From contig NZ_JACHIH010000019.1 in assembly GCF_014203125.1 (NCBI RefSeq), forward strand, positions 44,029 to 108,028: a stretch of 64,000 bases of DNA. The letters run 5' to 3'. Below the pieces are notes generated by a model. That model was not told the origin of the DNA. It did not search any database and saw only the letters and a program-made list of their open reading frames with translations. Made by a program: the position numbers and the translations under genes. This document shows positions 56,625 through 64,000 of the stretch, in pieces. Positions within the stretch are counted from its first letter, which is position 1; the number at the start of each line of letters is the position of its first letter. The stretch comes from Rhodopseudomonas rhenobacensis. Lineage in GTDB: Bacteria > Pseudomonadota > Alphaproteobacteria > Rhizobiales > Xanthobacteraceae.

Positions 56625-57134
56625 TCAGCTTGCAGCTTTGCGGTTGACGCCCTTGCGGAGCGCCACGGTGTTGAGCTTGGTGTTGGCGGCCTTTTCCTCG
56701 TTCAGATTGGTGGTGAGGAATCGGACGATGTCGTCGTGGCCGAGTTCTTCGGCCCAGGCGATCAGCGTGCCGTAGCGGGCGATCTCGTAGTGTTCGACCG
56801 CTTGCGCGTTGGCGACGATGGCGGCGTCGAGCACCGACTTGTCGGCGATCTCGCCGGCGGTTTCGTTGGACTCTTTGATCAGGCCGTCGATCGCCGGACA
56901 GTCGGTCCCCGACGGCGTCTTGCCGAGCTTCTTGAACACCTGGTCCAACCGCTCGATCTGCTTGTGGGTTTCCTCGAGGTGGGCCTTCAGTCCCTGCGCG
57001 AGGTCACGATTGGTGGCCTGCTCGATCATGGTCGGCAGCGCCTTGGTGATCTGCTGCTCGGCGTAGTAGATGTCCTGCAGACCGTGCAGCAGCAGGTCGT
57101 CCATCGATTGAATGTCTTTGCTGAAGAATCCCAT
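56625..57134 (-). CDS. DUF892/YciE ferritin-like stress protein
   Basis: 169 residues from the ATG at 57134, with GGAGACC upstream. All-helical ferritin-like YciE fold (MDDLLLHGLQDIYYAEQQIT, LKAHLEETHKQIERLDQVF, QAVEHYEIARYGTLIAWAEE) with Glu/His positions in the pattern of di-iron four-helix bundles. An EcfG promoter lies upstream, so it should be general-stress induced. Confidence 0.9.
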   Translation of the reverse strand: MGFFSKDIQSMDDLLLHGLQDIYYAEQQITKALPTMIEQATNRDLAQGLKAHLEETHKQIERLDQVFKKLGKTPSGTDCPAIDGLIKESNETAGEIADKSVLDAAIVANAQAVEHYEIARYGTLIAWAEELGHDDIVRFLTTNLNEEKAANTKLNTVALRKGVNRKAAS

Positions 57135-57177
57135 GGTGGTCTCCAGAAATTGCTGCCATGCGCCCGCGATGCACTCC

Positions 57178-57202
57178 AACGGAGTGATCCGGGTTAGGTT
57201 CC
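57178..57202 (-). promoter_or_regulatory. Sigma-EcfG (general stress response) promoter
   Basis: On the minus strand: GGAAC, 16 nt, CGTT, the exact alphaproteobacterial EcfG consensus. It is 44 bp upstream of the DUF892 start and overlaps the end of the SemiSWEET gene. Confidence 0.78.
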
Positions 57203-57484
57203 CGGGCTGCGACGGCGGCGTTGGGCAAAAAGATCGCGGGTTTTGAAGGCCAGCACGCTGGCGGCCAGGGTGGCTCCGACGCCGTTGGCGATGACGATGA
57301 CGTAGTCGGATTTCAGCAGCCCATAGAGCGTCCACAGCACGAGACCTGCGGTAAGCACGATCAGCATGTGCAGCGACAGGTCCTTGGTCGATCCGCGCGT
57401 CCAGGCTTTGCGCACCTGAGGCACATAGGACAGCGAGGTCAGCGTCGCCGCCGCCATGCCGATCCAGGACAGATATTCACTCAT
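57194..57484 (-). CDS. SemiSWEET-type sugar transporter
   Basis: 96 residues from the ATG at 57484 (longer frames lack a ribosome-binding site). Three membrane helices with a PQ-loop motif: LTSLSYVPQVRKAWTRGSTK, LIVLTAGLVLWTLYGLLKSD, VIVIANGVGATLAASVLAFK. SemiSWEETs dimerise into a six-helix sugar facilitator. Upstream in the same direction as the stress block, but that block has its own EcfG promoter. Confidence 0.9.
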   Translation of the reverse strand: MSEYLSWIGMAAATLTSLSYVPQVRKAWTRGSTKDLSLHMLIVLTAGLVLWTLYGLLKSDYVIVIANGVGATLAASVLAFKTRDLFAQRRRRSPGT

Positions 57485-57790
57485 CGGCAGTGAGCGCGAA
57501 CGACTGAGCTGCGTCGGTCCGCAGCGGTCGCAAGCGCCGCGCACCGACGCGCGAACGGGTGTGCATGTCGAGGTCTCCGGTTGGGGCGGACCAATCGCAC
57601 GATGTGACAAATGTTCCCGACGTTACGCCGAGCGATCGCCGAGGGGGGGCGGGGCGGGTGGCTCCCCGGTCATCGAAAGTCGCGCTCCCGGCGACGACGG
57701 CGCGGCGCGCCGCGGCGTGGACGATTTTCCCCAGTGCGGCGGCGCGGGGTGTTGAGGCGGCCCGGATGCCGTGTTAGGTCAACGCCCAAT
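57485..57790. other. Non-coding gap between the SemiSWEET gene and the tRNA
   Basis: 306 bp, GC-rich, with a run of seven G at about 57643. Several short frames, none with a start signal or family match. It should hold the tRNA promoter; no clear -35/-10 pair is seen. Confidence 0.5.
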
Positions 57791-57864
57791 GCGGGTGTAG
57801 CTCAATGGTAGAGCAGCAGCCTTCCAAGCTGAATACGAGGGTTCGATTCCCTTCACCCGCTCCA
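57791..57864 (+). tRNA. tRNA-Gly (anticodon TCC)
   Basis: Acceptor GCGGGTG pairs with CACCCGC. D-arm GCTC/GAGC, anticodon loop CTTCCAA (anticodon TCC), T-arm AGGGTTCGATTCCCT, discriminator T and encoded CCA. Confidence 0.97.
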
Positions 57865-58298
57865 ACCGTTATCTTATTGTCTCTACAGATATATTCCGCA
57901 TTTCGCTTTGCGGAAGGCGGTCGTCCACGCGGCGCGGTCCGAGCGCTTGTGGCGAAGCACGGATCTTGTGGATGGTAAGTAAATACCGTGCACGGGAGGG
58001 GCGTCATCCCTTGCGGTTGGCCGACGCGCGTTGAGGGACCTGTCGAGCGAGATTGAGGCGCTCCCCCCGAGATTCGGACGGCACTCGATTGCGCCCGAGG
58101 CGCCGATGCGGGCGATGGTGCTGCCGGCGTTTACCGCGACTGCGGTCTGTAGTCAGGGCGGCGACGGCCGGGCGACCGGCACCGCGCAGCGCGTGCAGGC
58201 GTTGGAACCGATGATCGCCAACGCGCGATCGAAATCGAAATACGTCTGATGGACGAAATCTTGCCGGAGCAGTGCACCGCTCCCACGCGCACGGCCCT
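57865..58298. other. Non-coding gap after tRNA-Gly
   Basis: 434 bp without a convincing gene. A 72-codon frame at 58031-58249 has no ribosome-binding site or recognisable motif. No att-like repeat of the tRNA 3' end is visible here, so no integrated element is indicated. Confidence 0.5.
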
Positions 58299-58835
58299 CT
58301 ACCAGCCGTGCAGCGAGTAGTCGACGCCTCGCGGCGTCTCGATCTCCACGTCGGGATCGAGCTTGCGATAGCGGCCGCGATAGAACAGCAGCGGCCGCGG
58401 ACGCTCGCCCGACGTGGTGGTGTATGACGTGACGCGTCCGATCAGGATCAGATGATCGCCGCCGTCGTGGCGGGCATGACACTCGCACGAGAAACAGGCG
58501 TTCGCCAAAGGGATCAGCGGCGCGCTTTTGGGGTCGGCCGGCTCCGCGATGCCATCCCACTTGTCGGTGAGCGCGCGGGCGAAGCGGTTGGATACCTCGC
58601 TTTGCGATTCTGAGAGAATGTTGACGGCGAAATGCGACGCGCCGGCCCAGGCGTCGAACGCCTTGGCGCTGCGCGCGATGCTGAACAGGATCAACGGTGG
58701 ATCGAGCGACACCGAGTTGAAGGAACTGACGGTCGCGCCGATCCGCTCGCCGTTGTTCGCCCGCATGGTGACGATCGCGACACCGGTCGGGAACAGACCC
58801 AGCGCATCACGAAACGCTCGAGGCTCGATGGTCAT
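58299..58835 (-). CDS. Flavin reductase (HpaC-like small component)
   Basis: 178 residues, flavin-reductase split-barrel: FRDALGLFPTGVAIVTMRAN, IGATVSSFNSVSLDPPLILF, HFAVNILSESQSEVSNRFAR, FSCECHARHDGGDHLILIGR. It supplies reduced FAD/FMN to a two-component monooxygenase. The divergent neighbour is an HpaB-type oxygenase, the natural partner. Confidence 0.93.
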   Translation of the reverse strand: MTIEPRAFRDALGLFPTGVAIVTMRANNGERIGATVSSFNSVSLDPPLILFSIARSAKAFDAWAGASHFAVNILSESQSEVSNRFARALTDKWDGIAEPADPKSAPLIPLANACFSCECHARHDGGDHLILIGRVTSYTTTSGERPRPLLFYRGRYRKLDPDVEIETPRGVDYSLHGW

Positions 58836-58999
58836 GATCGGTCTCCAAACATGCGAGGGGCCGCGGGGCAGGCCCGCTGGAAGGGATCGTGCGACGCGCG
58901 GGATCGCGGTGGAGCGTCGACGAACATCGCGCCGGACGTCGATCGAATTGCGGAATAAGCGAGGCGCCGCCGCCGATTTCCGGAATTGACATCTACGAC

Positions 59000-59026
59000 A
59001 TTTATGTACACACTGTATATATAAAT
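59000..59026. promoter_or_regulatory. AT-rich dyad between the flavin reductase and monooxygenase genes
   Basis: ATTTATGTACA-N5-TATATATAAAT: 9 of 11 positions complementary, in an otherwise GC-rich gap, directly upstream of the monooxygenase start. Candidate operator for the local GntR regulator. Confidence 0.5.
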
Positions 59027-59028
59027 CA

Positions 59029-60423
59029 ATGGAGACGTCGGTGAACGTTCAAACGCCCGGGCCGCTTGCCCTCGAAACAAATGCTGGATTTCGCACCGGC
59101 GCTGATTTTCTCGCACACCTCGCGGCGACGCCGCGTGCGGTGTTCGTCGACGGCGAACGGGTGTCCGATCCGTCGCGGCATCCGGCGTTCCGTCAGGCGG
59201 CGAAGCAGCTCGCCTCGCTGTATGATTTCGCGTTCGCGCCCGAGAACCTCGAGATCATGACCTATCTGGAGCCGGAGACCGGCTTGCGTGCGTTGCGCTG
59301 CTACCAGATCCCGAAGACGGTGGCGGACCTCACCGCGAAGCGCATCGCCGCGGAAAAATGGGCCGAATTGTCGTTCGGCCTGATGGGACGCAGCCCCGAC
59401 CACGTCGCGAATTTCTTCACCGGCTACGCCGCCAAGCCCTCGGTGTTCGCCAAATCCGGCGCGCAATATGCCGAACGCGTGGTCAATTTCTACAAACGTC
59501 TGCGCGACAAACATCTCTACGTGTCCTACGCGATCGTGCCGCCGCAGATCGATCGCAGCAAATCGGCGAGTAACCAGTCCGAGCCGGATCTCTATGCCGG
59601 CGTGGTTCGCGAGGTCGAGGGCGGCATCATCGTCAAGGGCGGCCAGCAGCTCGCCACCGGCGGGGTGTTCGCCGACTATCTGCATCTGTCCAGCATTCAC
59701 CCGCTGCAGCCCGGCGACGAGAACTACGCGATCAGCGTTGCGATCCCGATGGACGCACCGGGCCTGCGGCTGCTGTCGCGGCGGGCGTTCGCCACCCAGG
59801 CGACCAGCTCCTACGACTATCCGCTGACCAGCCGGTTCGACGAAACCGACAGCTTCGTCGTGCTCGACGACGTGTTCGTGCCGTGGGATCACGTCTTCAT
59901 CTATCGCGACATCGAGCTGTGCCGCGACCAGTGGTGGAAGACGCCGTCGCACACCTACGGCAACCACCAGGCGCAAGCGCGGTTTTCGACCAAGCTGCGG
60001 TTTCTGCTCGGCATGGCCAAGCGGATGAACGAGGCGACCGGCAACGACGGCGCGCCCCCGGTGATGGTGCAGATGGGCGAACTCGCCGCGTTGGCGTCGA
60101 TCGTCGAAGGCATGCTGTTGTCGCAGGAGGCGCTCGCCACCGTCGACGACGAAGGGGTGCTGTGGCCGTCGAAGAGCATGCTTTACGCGGTGATGGCGTT
60201 GCAGGGCGAAATCAATCCGCGGATGATCGACATCGTGCGCGAGCTGACCGGTGCTGCGATGATCACCTTGCCGTCGTCGGTCAAGGATTTCGACAACCCG
60301 GAGACCGCCAAGGACATCGAGCGCTATTATCGGTCGTCGCAGATGGGTGCCCGCGATCGCGTGGCGTTGATGCGGATGGCGTGGGACTTCATCGGCACCG
60401 AATTCGGCAATCGCCATCAGTAG
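59029..60423 (+). CDS. HpaB/PvcC-type FADH2-dependent monooxygenase, truncated by an amber codon
   Basis: 464 residues up to TAG at 60421. Large oxygenase component of the 4-hydroxyphenylacetate 3-hydroxylase family (YLEPETGLRALRCYQIPKTV, GRSPDHVANFFTGYAAKPSV, FDETDSFVVLDDVFVPWDHV). ATG 59029 has no ribosome-binding site; GTG 59041, 5 nt after GGAG, may be the true start. The stop falls in EFGNRHQ-TAG-YEKFYGG and the frame continues for 43 residues with clear family sequence, so the family-length product would be about 508 residues. A single CAG-to-TAG type change explains it. Either a recent pseudogene, a suppressed stop or a sequencing error. Confidence 0.88.
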   Translation: METSVNVQTPGPLALETNAGFRTGADFLAHLAATPRAVFVDGERVSDPSRHPAFRQAAKQLASLYDFAFAPENLEIMTYLEPETGLRALRCYQIPKTVADLTAKRIAAEKWAELSFGLMGRSPDHVANFFTGYAAKPSVFAKSGAQYAERVVNFYKRLRDKHLYVSYAIVPPQIDRSKSASNQSEPDLYAGVVREVEGGIIVKGGQQLATGGVFADYLHLSSIHPLQPGDENYAISVAIPMDAPGLRLLSRRAFATQATSSYDYPLTSRFDETDSFVVLDDVFVPWDHVFIYRDIELCRDQWWKTPSHTYGNHQAQARFSTKLRFLLGMAKRMNEATGNDGAPPVMVQMGELAALASIVEGMLLSQEALATVDDEGVLWPSKSMLYAVMALQGEINPRMIDIVRELTGAAMITLPSSVKDFDNPETAKDIERYYRSSQMGARDRVALMRMAWDFIGTEFGNRHQ

Positions 60424-60555
60424 TACGAGAAGTTCTACGGCGGCGCGTCGTTCATCGTGAAGATGAACATGTTCCGCAGCTACGACTTCCAGCGCGCCGG
60501 CGCGCTGGTCGATCGCGCCCTGAACCTGCCCGCGGTCGACATCGAGTCGTCCTAA
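60424..60555 (+). pseudogene. In-frame C-terminal remnant of the monooxygenase
   Basis: Forty-three codons directly after the amber stop read YEKFYGGASFIVKMNMFRSY then DFQRAGALVDRAL and end at TAA 60553. This is the C-terminal helix region of the family, with no further disruption. Its end overlaps the convergent GntR stop by 4 nt. Confidence 0.82.
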
Positions 60556-61361
60556 CGCCGGCGTCGGGCTTGCCCCGGTGCGGCGGTCGCCGGAGAGGCT
60601 GACTCGAAATTCGTCGCCGCAACCGGCCGCCGGTTTGCGGCGGCAGCGGCCGAGCTGCCGCCGGTGCGCGGGCGGCTGCGCGGCGCCTGCTTGGCGTTCA
60701 GCAGCTCGAACGCCGCAATCGCCGAGAGGTGCGCATGCTCGACGTGTTTGACCGCGGCGCTGCGGGCGGCGGCGCCGTTCTTGGTTGCGACGGCCTGATA
60801 GATCGCCTTCATCTCCTGCAGGCTGTGCTTGGCGCGTCCCGGCTGCGACATCGACTGGGCGCGCAGGAAATTGATCCGCGCCAACAGCGTCGACAACGTT
60901 TCCTGCATGATCCGGTTGCCGCACAACCGCATGATGTGACCGTAAAACGCCGCCGTCGAGGCGATCTTGCCCGGCATGTCCGCGGTGCGGATCGCCCGGC
61001 CGAACGCGGCCAGCGAGGCCCGCATTTGTTTGAGATCGTCCGTGGTGGCGCGTTTGGCGGCGATGCAGGCGGCTTCGCCCTCGAGCAGGGCGCGCACCTG
61101 ATAGATCTCGGCGGCGTGGTCCGCGGTCAGAACCGGAATTTGCGGTCCGCGATTCGGAATGATGACGATCAGGCGTTCGGCTTCCAGACTGCGCAGCGCC
61201 TCGCGGATCGAGGGCCGACTGACGCCGAGCATGTCGCAGAGCTCGGCCTCGATCAATCGATCGCCGGGCGCAAAAAACCCATCGGTGATCGCGGCGCGAA
61301 GTTTCTCGACGATCTGTTGTTGAACCGTCCTGGGAGATATCCGGAGATCGTGAGCCGTCAT
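60552..61361 (-). CDS. GntR-family regulator, FCD (FadR) subfamily
   Basis: 269 residues from the ATG at 61361. Winged helix-turn-helix (LRAAITDGFFAPGDRLIEAE, LCDMLGVSRPSIREALRSLE) followed by an all-helical FCD ligand domain (YQVRALLEGEAACIAAKRAT, FYGHIMRLCGNRIMQETLST) with histidines for a metal/acid ligand. A basic Ala/Arg-rich tail of about 45 residues is unusual. It is 8 bp downstream of the EthD-like gene on the same strand. FCD regulators usually sense the pathway's acid substrate. Confidence 0.92.
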   Translation of the reverse strand: MTAHDLRISPRTVQQQIVEKLRAAITDGFFAPGDRLIEAELCDMLGVSRPSIREALRSLEAERLIVIIPNRGPQIPVLTADHAAEIYQVRALLEGEAACIAAKRATTDDLKQMRASLAAFGRAIRTADMPGKIASTAAFYGHIMRLCGNRIMQETLSTLLARINFLRAQSMSQPGRAKHSLQEMKAIYQAVATKNGAAARSAAVKHVEHAHLSAIAAFELLNAKQAPRSRPRTGGSSAAAAANRRPVAATNFESASPATAAPGQARRRR

Positions 61362-61369
61362 GCTGTCTT

Positions 61370-62041
61370 CTATCGTTGGCCGAGTTGCCGCTGCCCCCAT
61401 CGATCGAACACGGCGTAGCTCGCTTGGAACCAGTCTTGCTCTGCAAGCCGCTTGCGCCATTCCGTCGCGCGGGCGTTTTCCCGCGCCGGCGACTGCAACG
61501 CTTTGGCATCCGCGAGGTAATGCAAGGCCATGTGGGTGTAGATCTCTGGAACGCCATCGGTAACCAGCATTCGGCGCACCATCAACCAATCGGGGCATTC
61601 CATCAACAGCGGAATATGCTCCGTCTCGTACCAGGAGTCGAACTCCGCGGCGGCCTCGGCGGGGACGTTGAAGCAGACGCTGTAGAGAATGGGGGCGTCC
61701 AGCGCCGCTGCAACGCCCGGAGCGGCGGGTTTCGCCGACGTCTCGCTGGCGAGATAGCGGGTGAATCCGGAGACGTTGGCCAGCATGAAGGCGGTGTCCT
61801 CGGACGGATTGCTCTTGATGACCTTGTAGGCATCGCTCGACAGCACGCCGACGTCGTCCATCTCGTACACCGCGAGATAACCCTCGCCGTCCTGACGCCG
61901 GTAGCGCTGCGCGCTGACGAAGCCGGGGCACGCCATCCGCACGGGAATATGGTGCGTATCATACCAGTTGTGAAATCGATCGGTCCATGCTGCCGCCGGA
62001 GCCATCTCGGAGAACAGGACCGCTTGACCTTTGCTCTGCAT
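61370..62041 (-). CDS. Duplicated EthD/dimeric alpha-beta-barrel protein
   Basis: 223 residues from the ATG at 62041. Two ferredoxin-like repeats: WYDTHHIPVRMACPGFVSAQ (about 26-45) and WYETEHIPLLMECPDWLMVR (about 138-157), each with the W-Y-x-x-x-H-I-P motif of EthD-like/ABM proteins that assist in aromatic or polyketide degradation. A tandem copy would let one chain form the barrel alone. It is in one transcript with the GntR gene. Exact role unknown. Confidence 0.8.
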   Translation of the reverse strand: MQSKGQAVLFSEMAPAAAWTDRFHNWYDTHHIPVRMACPGFVSAQRYRRQDGEGYLAVYEMDDVGVLSSDAYKVIKSNPSEDTAFMLANVSGFTRYLASETSAKPAAPGVAAALDAPILYSVCFNVPAEAAAEFDSWYETEHIPLLMECPDWLMVRRMLVTDGVPEIYTHMALHYLADAKALQSPARENARATEWRKRLAEQDWFQASYAVFDRWGQRQLGQR

Positions 62042-62056
62042 TTGCGTGCGCCTCGA

Positions 62057-62086
62057 TTGACAGATTGTCAGACAAACTGGTATCCT
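62057..62086 (+). promoter_or_regulatory. Promoter with GntR operator in its spacer
   Basis: TTGACA (62057-62062), 18-nt spacer, TATCCT (62081-62086). The spacer holds the perfect palindrome TTGTC-A-GACAA (62065-62075), which fits the FCD-GntR operator type. The site lies between the divergent EthD-like and DUF1185-like genes. Confidence 0.72.
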
Positions 62087-62124
62087 TTTGCGAACGCCTG
62101 TCAAGCCTTGGAAAGTCACACCAG

Positions 62125-62706
62125 ATGCAGCTGAACATCCGCCGGACCTATCTGTTGATCGAAGACAAGAGCGAAGCGGCCGGCCGGCGGGTCGATACGC
62201 CGGTTCGCAAGGTCGCCGCGGTCGTGGTGCTGGAGAATCCGTTCGTCGGTCGCTACGTCGCCGATCTCAGCCCGCTCATCGAGGCCAGCGTCGGGCTCGG
62301 CGCTATGATGGGGGATATGGCGGTCACCGCGCTCGGATCCTACCAAGTGCAAGGTTACGGCAAGGGCGCGCTGGTCGGATTGAACGGCGAGGCCGAGCAC
62401 GCCAGCGCGCTGATCACCACCGCCTACGCCAATCCGCTGCGCGAGGCGATCGGCGGCGGCAAAGCCTGGATCTCGTCGATGGTGAAGATGGCGGCGCCGG
62501 GTTGCGCGATCGACGTTCCGATGAATCACAAGGACGACGTCTATGTGCGCTCGCACTACGACGGCATGACCATCGCGCTGCAGGACACCCCGATGGCCGA
62601 CGAGATCGCGGTGGTCTTCTGCATGGCGAGCCACGGCCGCATCAATGCGCGGGTCGGCGGTTTGACTCACGATGAGGTGGTGCAGCGCAATGGCGCCAAG
62701 GCTTAG
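62125..62706 (+). CDS. Amino acid synthesis family protein (DUF1185 type)
   Basis: 193 residues from ATG 62125 with GGAAAG upstream. Matches the small family annotated as amino acid synthesis protein (LNIRRTYLLIEDKSEAAGRR, SYQVQGYGKGALVGLNGEAE, VFCMASHGRINARVGGLTHD), whose biochemical role is not established. Regularly found next to amidohydrolases and EthD-like genes in catabolic clusters, as here. Confidence 0.82.
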   Translation: MQLNIRRTYLLIEDKSEAAGRRVDTPVRKVAAVVVLENPFVGRYVADLSPLIEASVGLGAMMGDMAVTALGSYQVQGYGKGALVGLNGEAEHASALITTAYANPLREAIGGGKAWISSMVKMAAPGCAIDVPMNHKDDVYVRSHYDGMTIALQDTPMADEIAVVFCMASHGRINARVGGLTHDEVVQRNGAKA

Positions 62707-62709
62707 CGA

Positions 62710-63909
62710 ATGAAAACGGCGATCGTCAACATCGGAACCATCGTCACCGGCGACCTGAAAGCGCCGTTCGCTGCGGGTGACGCCATCCTGATGCAGGAGG
62801 GCCGGATCAGTGCGGTCGGCACCTTGTCGTCCGAGCAGGTGTCGGGCGCCGACGTGGTGATCGACGCCGCCGGCACCACGGCGATCCCCGGGCTGATCGA
62901 CAGCCACGTGCACATCACTTTCGGCGACTACACGCCGCGGCAGCGCGTGGTCGGTTATCTCGAAAGCTACGTGCACGGCGGCACCACCACTGCGATCACC
63001 GCCTCCGAGGTGCACACCCCGGGACGGCCGAAGGATCCGGCCGGCGTCAAGGCGTTGGCGCTGGCGGCGCGCGGCTGTTTTCTGGAGTATCGGCCGGGCG
63101 GCATGCGGGTGCATGCCGGCTCTGTCATTCTCGAGCCGGGCCTCACCGAGGCCGATCTCGATGAGTTGGTGAAAGCCGGCGTGTGGCTGGCCAAGGCCGG
63201 CTTCGGCGCCTTCGGCTCGCCGTTCGATTATGCGCCGCTGATGCTCGCGGCGCGCGAGCGCGGCATGGTGACGACCATGCACACCGGCGGCTCGTCGATT
63301 CCGGGCTCCTCGGGGATCTGGGCCGAGCACGTGCTGAAGTCGAACCCGACCGTCTCGTTCCACGTCAATGGCGGCCCGGTGGCGATGCCGGAACAGGGCT
63401 TTGCGCGGCTGGTGAACGAAAGCCGCATCGCGCTGCAGCTGTGTACGGCCGGCAATCTGCGCACCGCACTGCTGACCGCGAAGCTGCTCGACGAGGCCGG
63501 CCAGCCGGAGCGGCTGTTGATCGCCACCGATACGCCAACCGGCAGCGGCATCATGCCGCTCGGTATGCTGTACACCATCAGCCATCTGGCGAGCCTCGGC
63601 CACATGCCGCCCGAACAGGCGATCGCGGCGGCGACCGGAAACAATGCGACGACCTATCGGCTCAATAACGGCTTCCTGAAACCCGGCAAGGATGCCGACG
63701 TGGTGCTGATCGACGCCTGCGCCGGCGGTTCGCAGGACGACGCGCTGTCGGCGCTGCGCAACGGCGACGTGCCGGCGGTCGCCGCGGTGGTGAGCGACGG
63801 CGTGCCGCGGTTCGTCGGCCGCAGCCGCAACACGCCGGCCGGCATTCGCACCGTGCGGGTGGCGAACACCAAGTTGCCGCGGGACTTCTCCGGCGCGGCG
63901 ACGCACTAG
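62710..63909 (+). CDS. Metal-dependent amidohydrolase, enamidase-like
   Basis: 399 residues, three bases after the previous stop. Amidohydrolase barrel with the HxH metal motif in GLIDSHVHITFGD, a further His in TTMHTGGSS and the catalytic Asp in IATDTPTGSG. The layout is close to enamidases and related ring-opening hydrolases of N-heterocycle breakdown. Probably opens or hydrolyses a cyclic amide or imide made by the oxygenase pathway; the substrate cannot be named. Confidence 0.88.
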   Translation: MKTAIVNIGTIVTGDLKAPFAAGDAILMQEGRISAVGTLSSEQVSGADVVIDAAGTTAIPGLIDSHVHITFGDYTPRQRVVGYLESYVHGGTTTAITASEVHTPGRPKDPAGVKALALAARGCFLEYRPGGMRVHAGSVILEPGLTEADLDELVKAGVWLAKAGFGAFGSPFDYAPLMLAARERGMVTTMHTGGSSIPGSSGIWAEHVLKSNPTVSFHVNGGPVAMPEQGFARLVNESRIALQLCTAGNLRTALLTAKLLDEAGQPERLLIATDTPTGSGIMPLGMLYTISHLASLGHMPPEQAIAAATGNNATTYRLNNGFLKPGKDADVVLIDACAGGSQDDALSALRNGDVPAVAAVVSDGVPRFVGRSRNTPAGIRTVRVANTKLPRDFSGAATH

Positions 63910-63922
63910 AGCGGGATGACGC

Positions 63923-63977
63923 TTGGCTGAATCGATGGGGGATTCCCAAATCAGGCGGTTTCTGATTCAAGCTTGAT
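63923..63977. other. Possible intergenic inverted repeat at the right edge
   Basis: GCTTGGCTGAATC (63923-63935) and TGATTCAAGCTTGA (63964-63977) pair imperfectly around a GC-rich core after the amidohydrolase stop. It may be a terminator or a dispersed repeat; the window ends before this can be judged. Confidence 0.3.
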
Positions 63978-64000
63978 GCTGGAATTGGGAGGCCAGCAGG

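Noticed and set aside
57791..58298. tRNA-Gly as attachment site of an integrated element
   Set aside because: No integrase, no direct repeat of the tRNA 3' end and no shift in composition downstream.
60421..60423. TAG as a pyrrolysine or suppressed codon
   Set aside because: No Pyl genes or suppressor tRNA are visible and other genes here end normally with TAG (for example at 46140), so a mutation or error is more likely.

Overview
This is a GC-rich window, gene-dense on both strands, with long antisense shadow frames. It looks like chromosomal DNA of a Bradyrhizobium/Rhodopseudomonas-type alphaproteobacterium. Support for that: a sigma-EcfG promoter (GGAAC-N16-CGTT) ahead of stress genes, an Irr/Fur-style dyad region ahead of an FtrABCD iron importer, dispersed palindromic intergenic repeats, FCD-GntR controlled catabolic genes and a DUF3739 filamentous haemagglutinin. 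No rRNA, IS element, phage gene or CRISPR array was seen. There is one tRNA, tRNA-Gly(TCC).

Region 1 (1-7.9 kb) is a periplasmic S/N-oxide reduction locus. Two Ser-ligated molybdopterin (DMSO/TMAO reductase family) enzymes flank a DUF2271 protein and a PepSY-flavodoxin-ApbE triple fusion. The DUF2271 protein carries a TGAS flavinylation-like motif and the fusion contains an FMN transferase domain. I infer that covalent FMN carries electrons to the reductases in place of a c-type cytochrome.

Region 2 (8.1-37 kb) is the most striking part: about 29 kb, all on the plus strand, around a 3704-residue two-partner-secretion adhesin. It holds two cell-surface-signalling sets (STN-domain protein, ECF sigma factor, FecR), a TpsB transporter, a DUF2341-LamG-ExbB fusion, ExbD, two TonBs, a porin, a coiled-coil protein, a parvulin isomerase, a YbjN protein, a detached TonB-C-like protein, a lytic transglycosylase and two unknowns. 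No TonB-dependent receptor barrel is present. This suggests a proton-motive-force-energised, self-signalling secretion or assembly machine for a giant adhesin.

Region 3 (37.2-42.3 kb) is a sulfur module. cysK and cysE converge on a cysteine desulfurase with a roughly 265-residue disordered N-terminal arm and a family 2A encapsulin shell, the same gene content as the cyanobacterial srpGHI locus plus the cargo enzyme.

Region 4 (42.6-50.3 kb) has a MarR regulator with two operators and an MFS-USP fusion exporter, then an ftrABCD-like ferrous iron uptake operon with TTCTAA palindromes upstream, an OprB-type porin and a small protein. Region 5 (50.6-57.5 kb, minus strand) is a stress and glycogen block: transglutaminase-like protein, GlgX, large-subunit catalase, DUF4142, DUF892/YciE and a SemiSWEET. 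Region 6 (57.8-64 kb) holds tRNA-Gly and a catabolic cluster: flavin reductase, an HpaB-type monooxygenase cut by an in-frame amber codon, an FCD-GntR regulator, a duplicated EthD-like protein, a DUF1185-type protein and an enamidase-like amidohydrolase.

Starts were chosen from ribosome-binding sites and signal peptides. Functions rest on sequence recognition only; no database search was possible.
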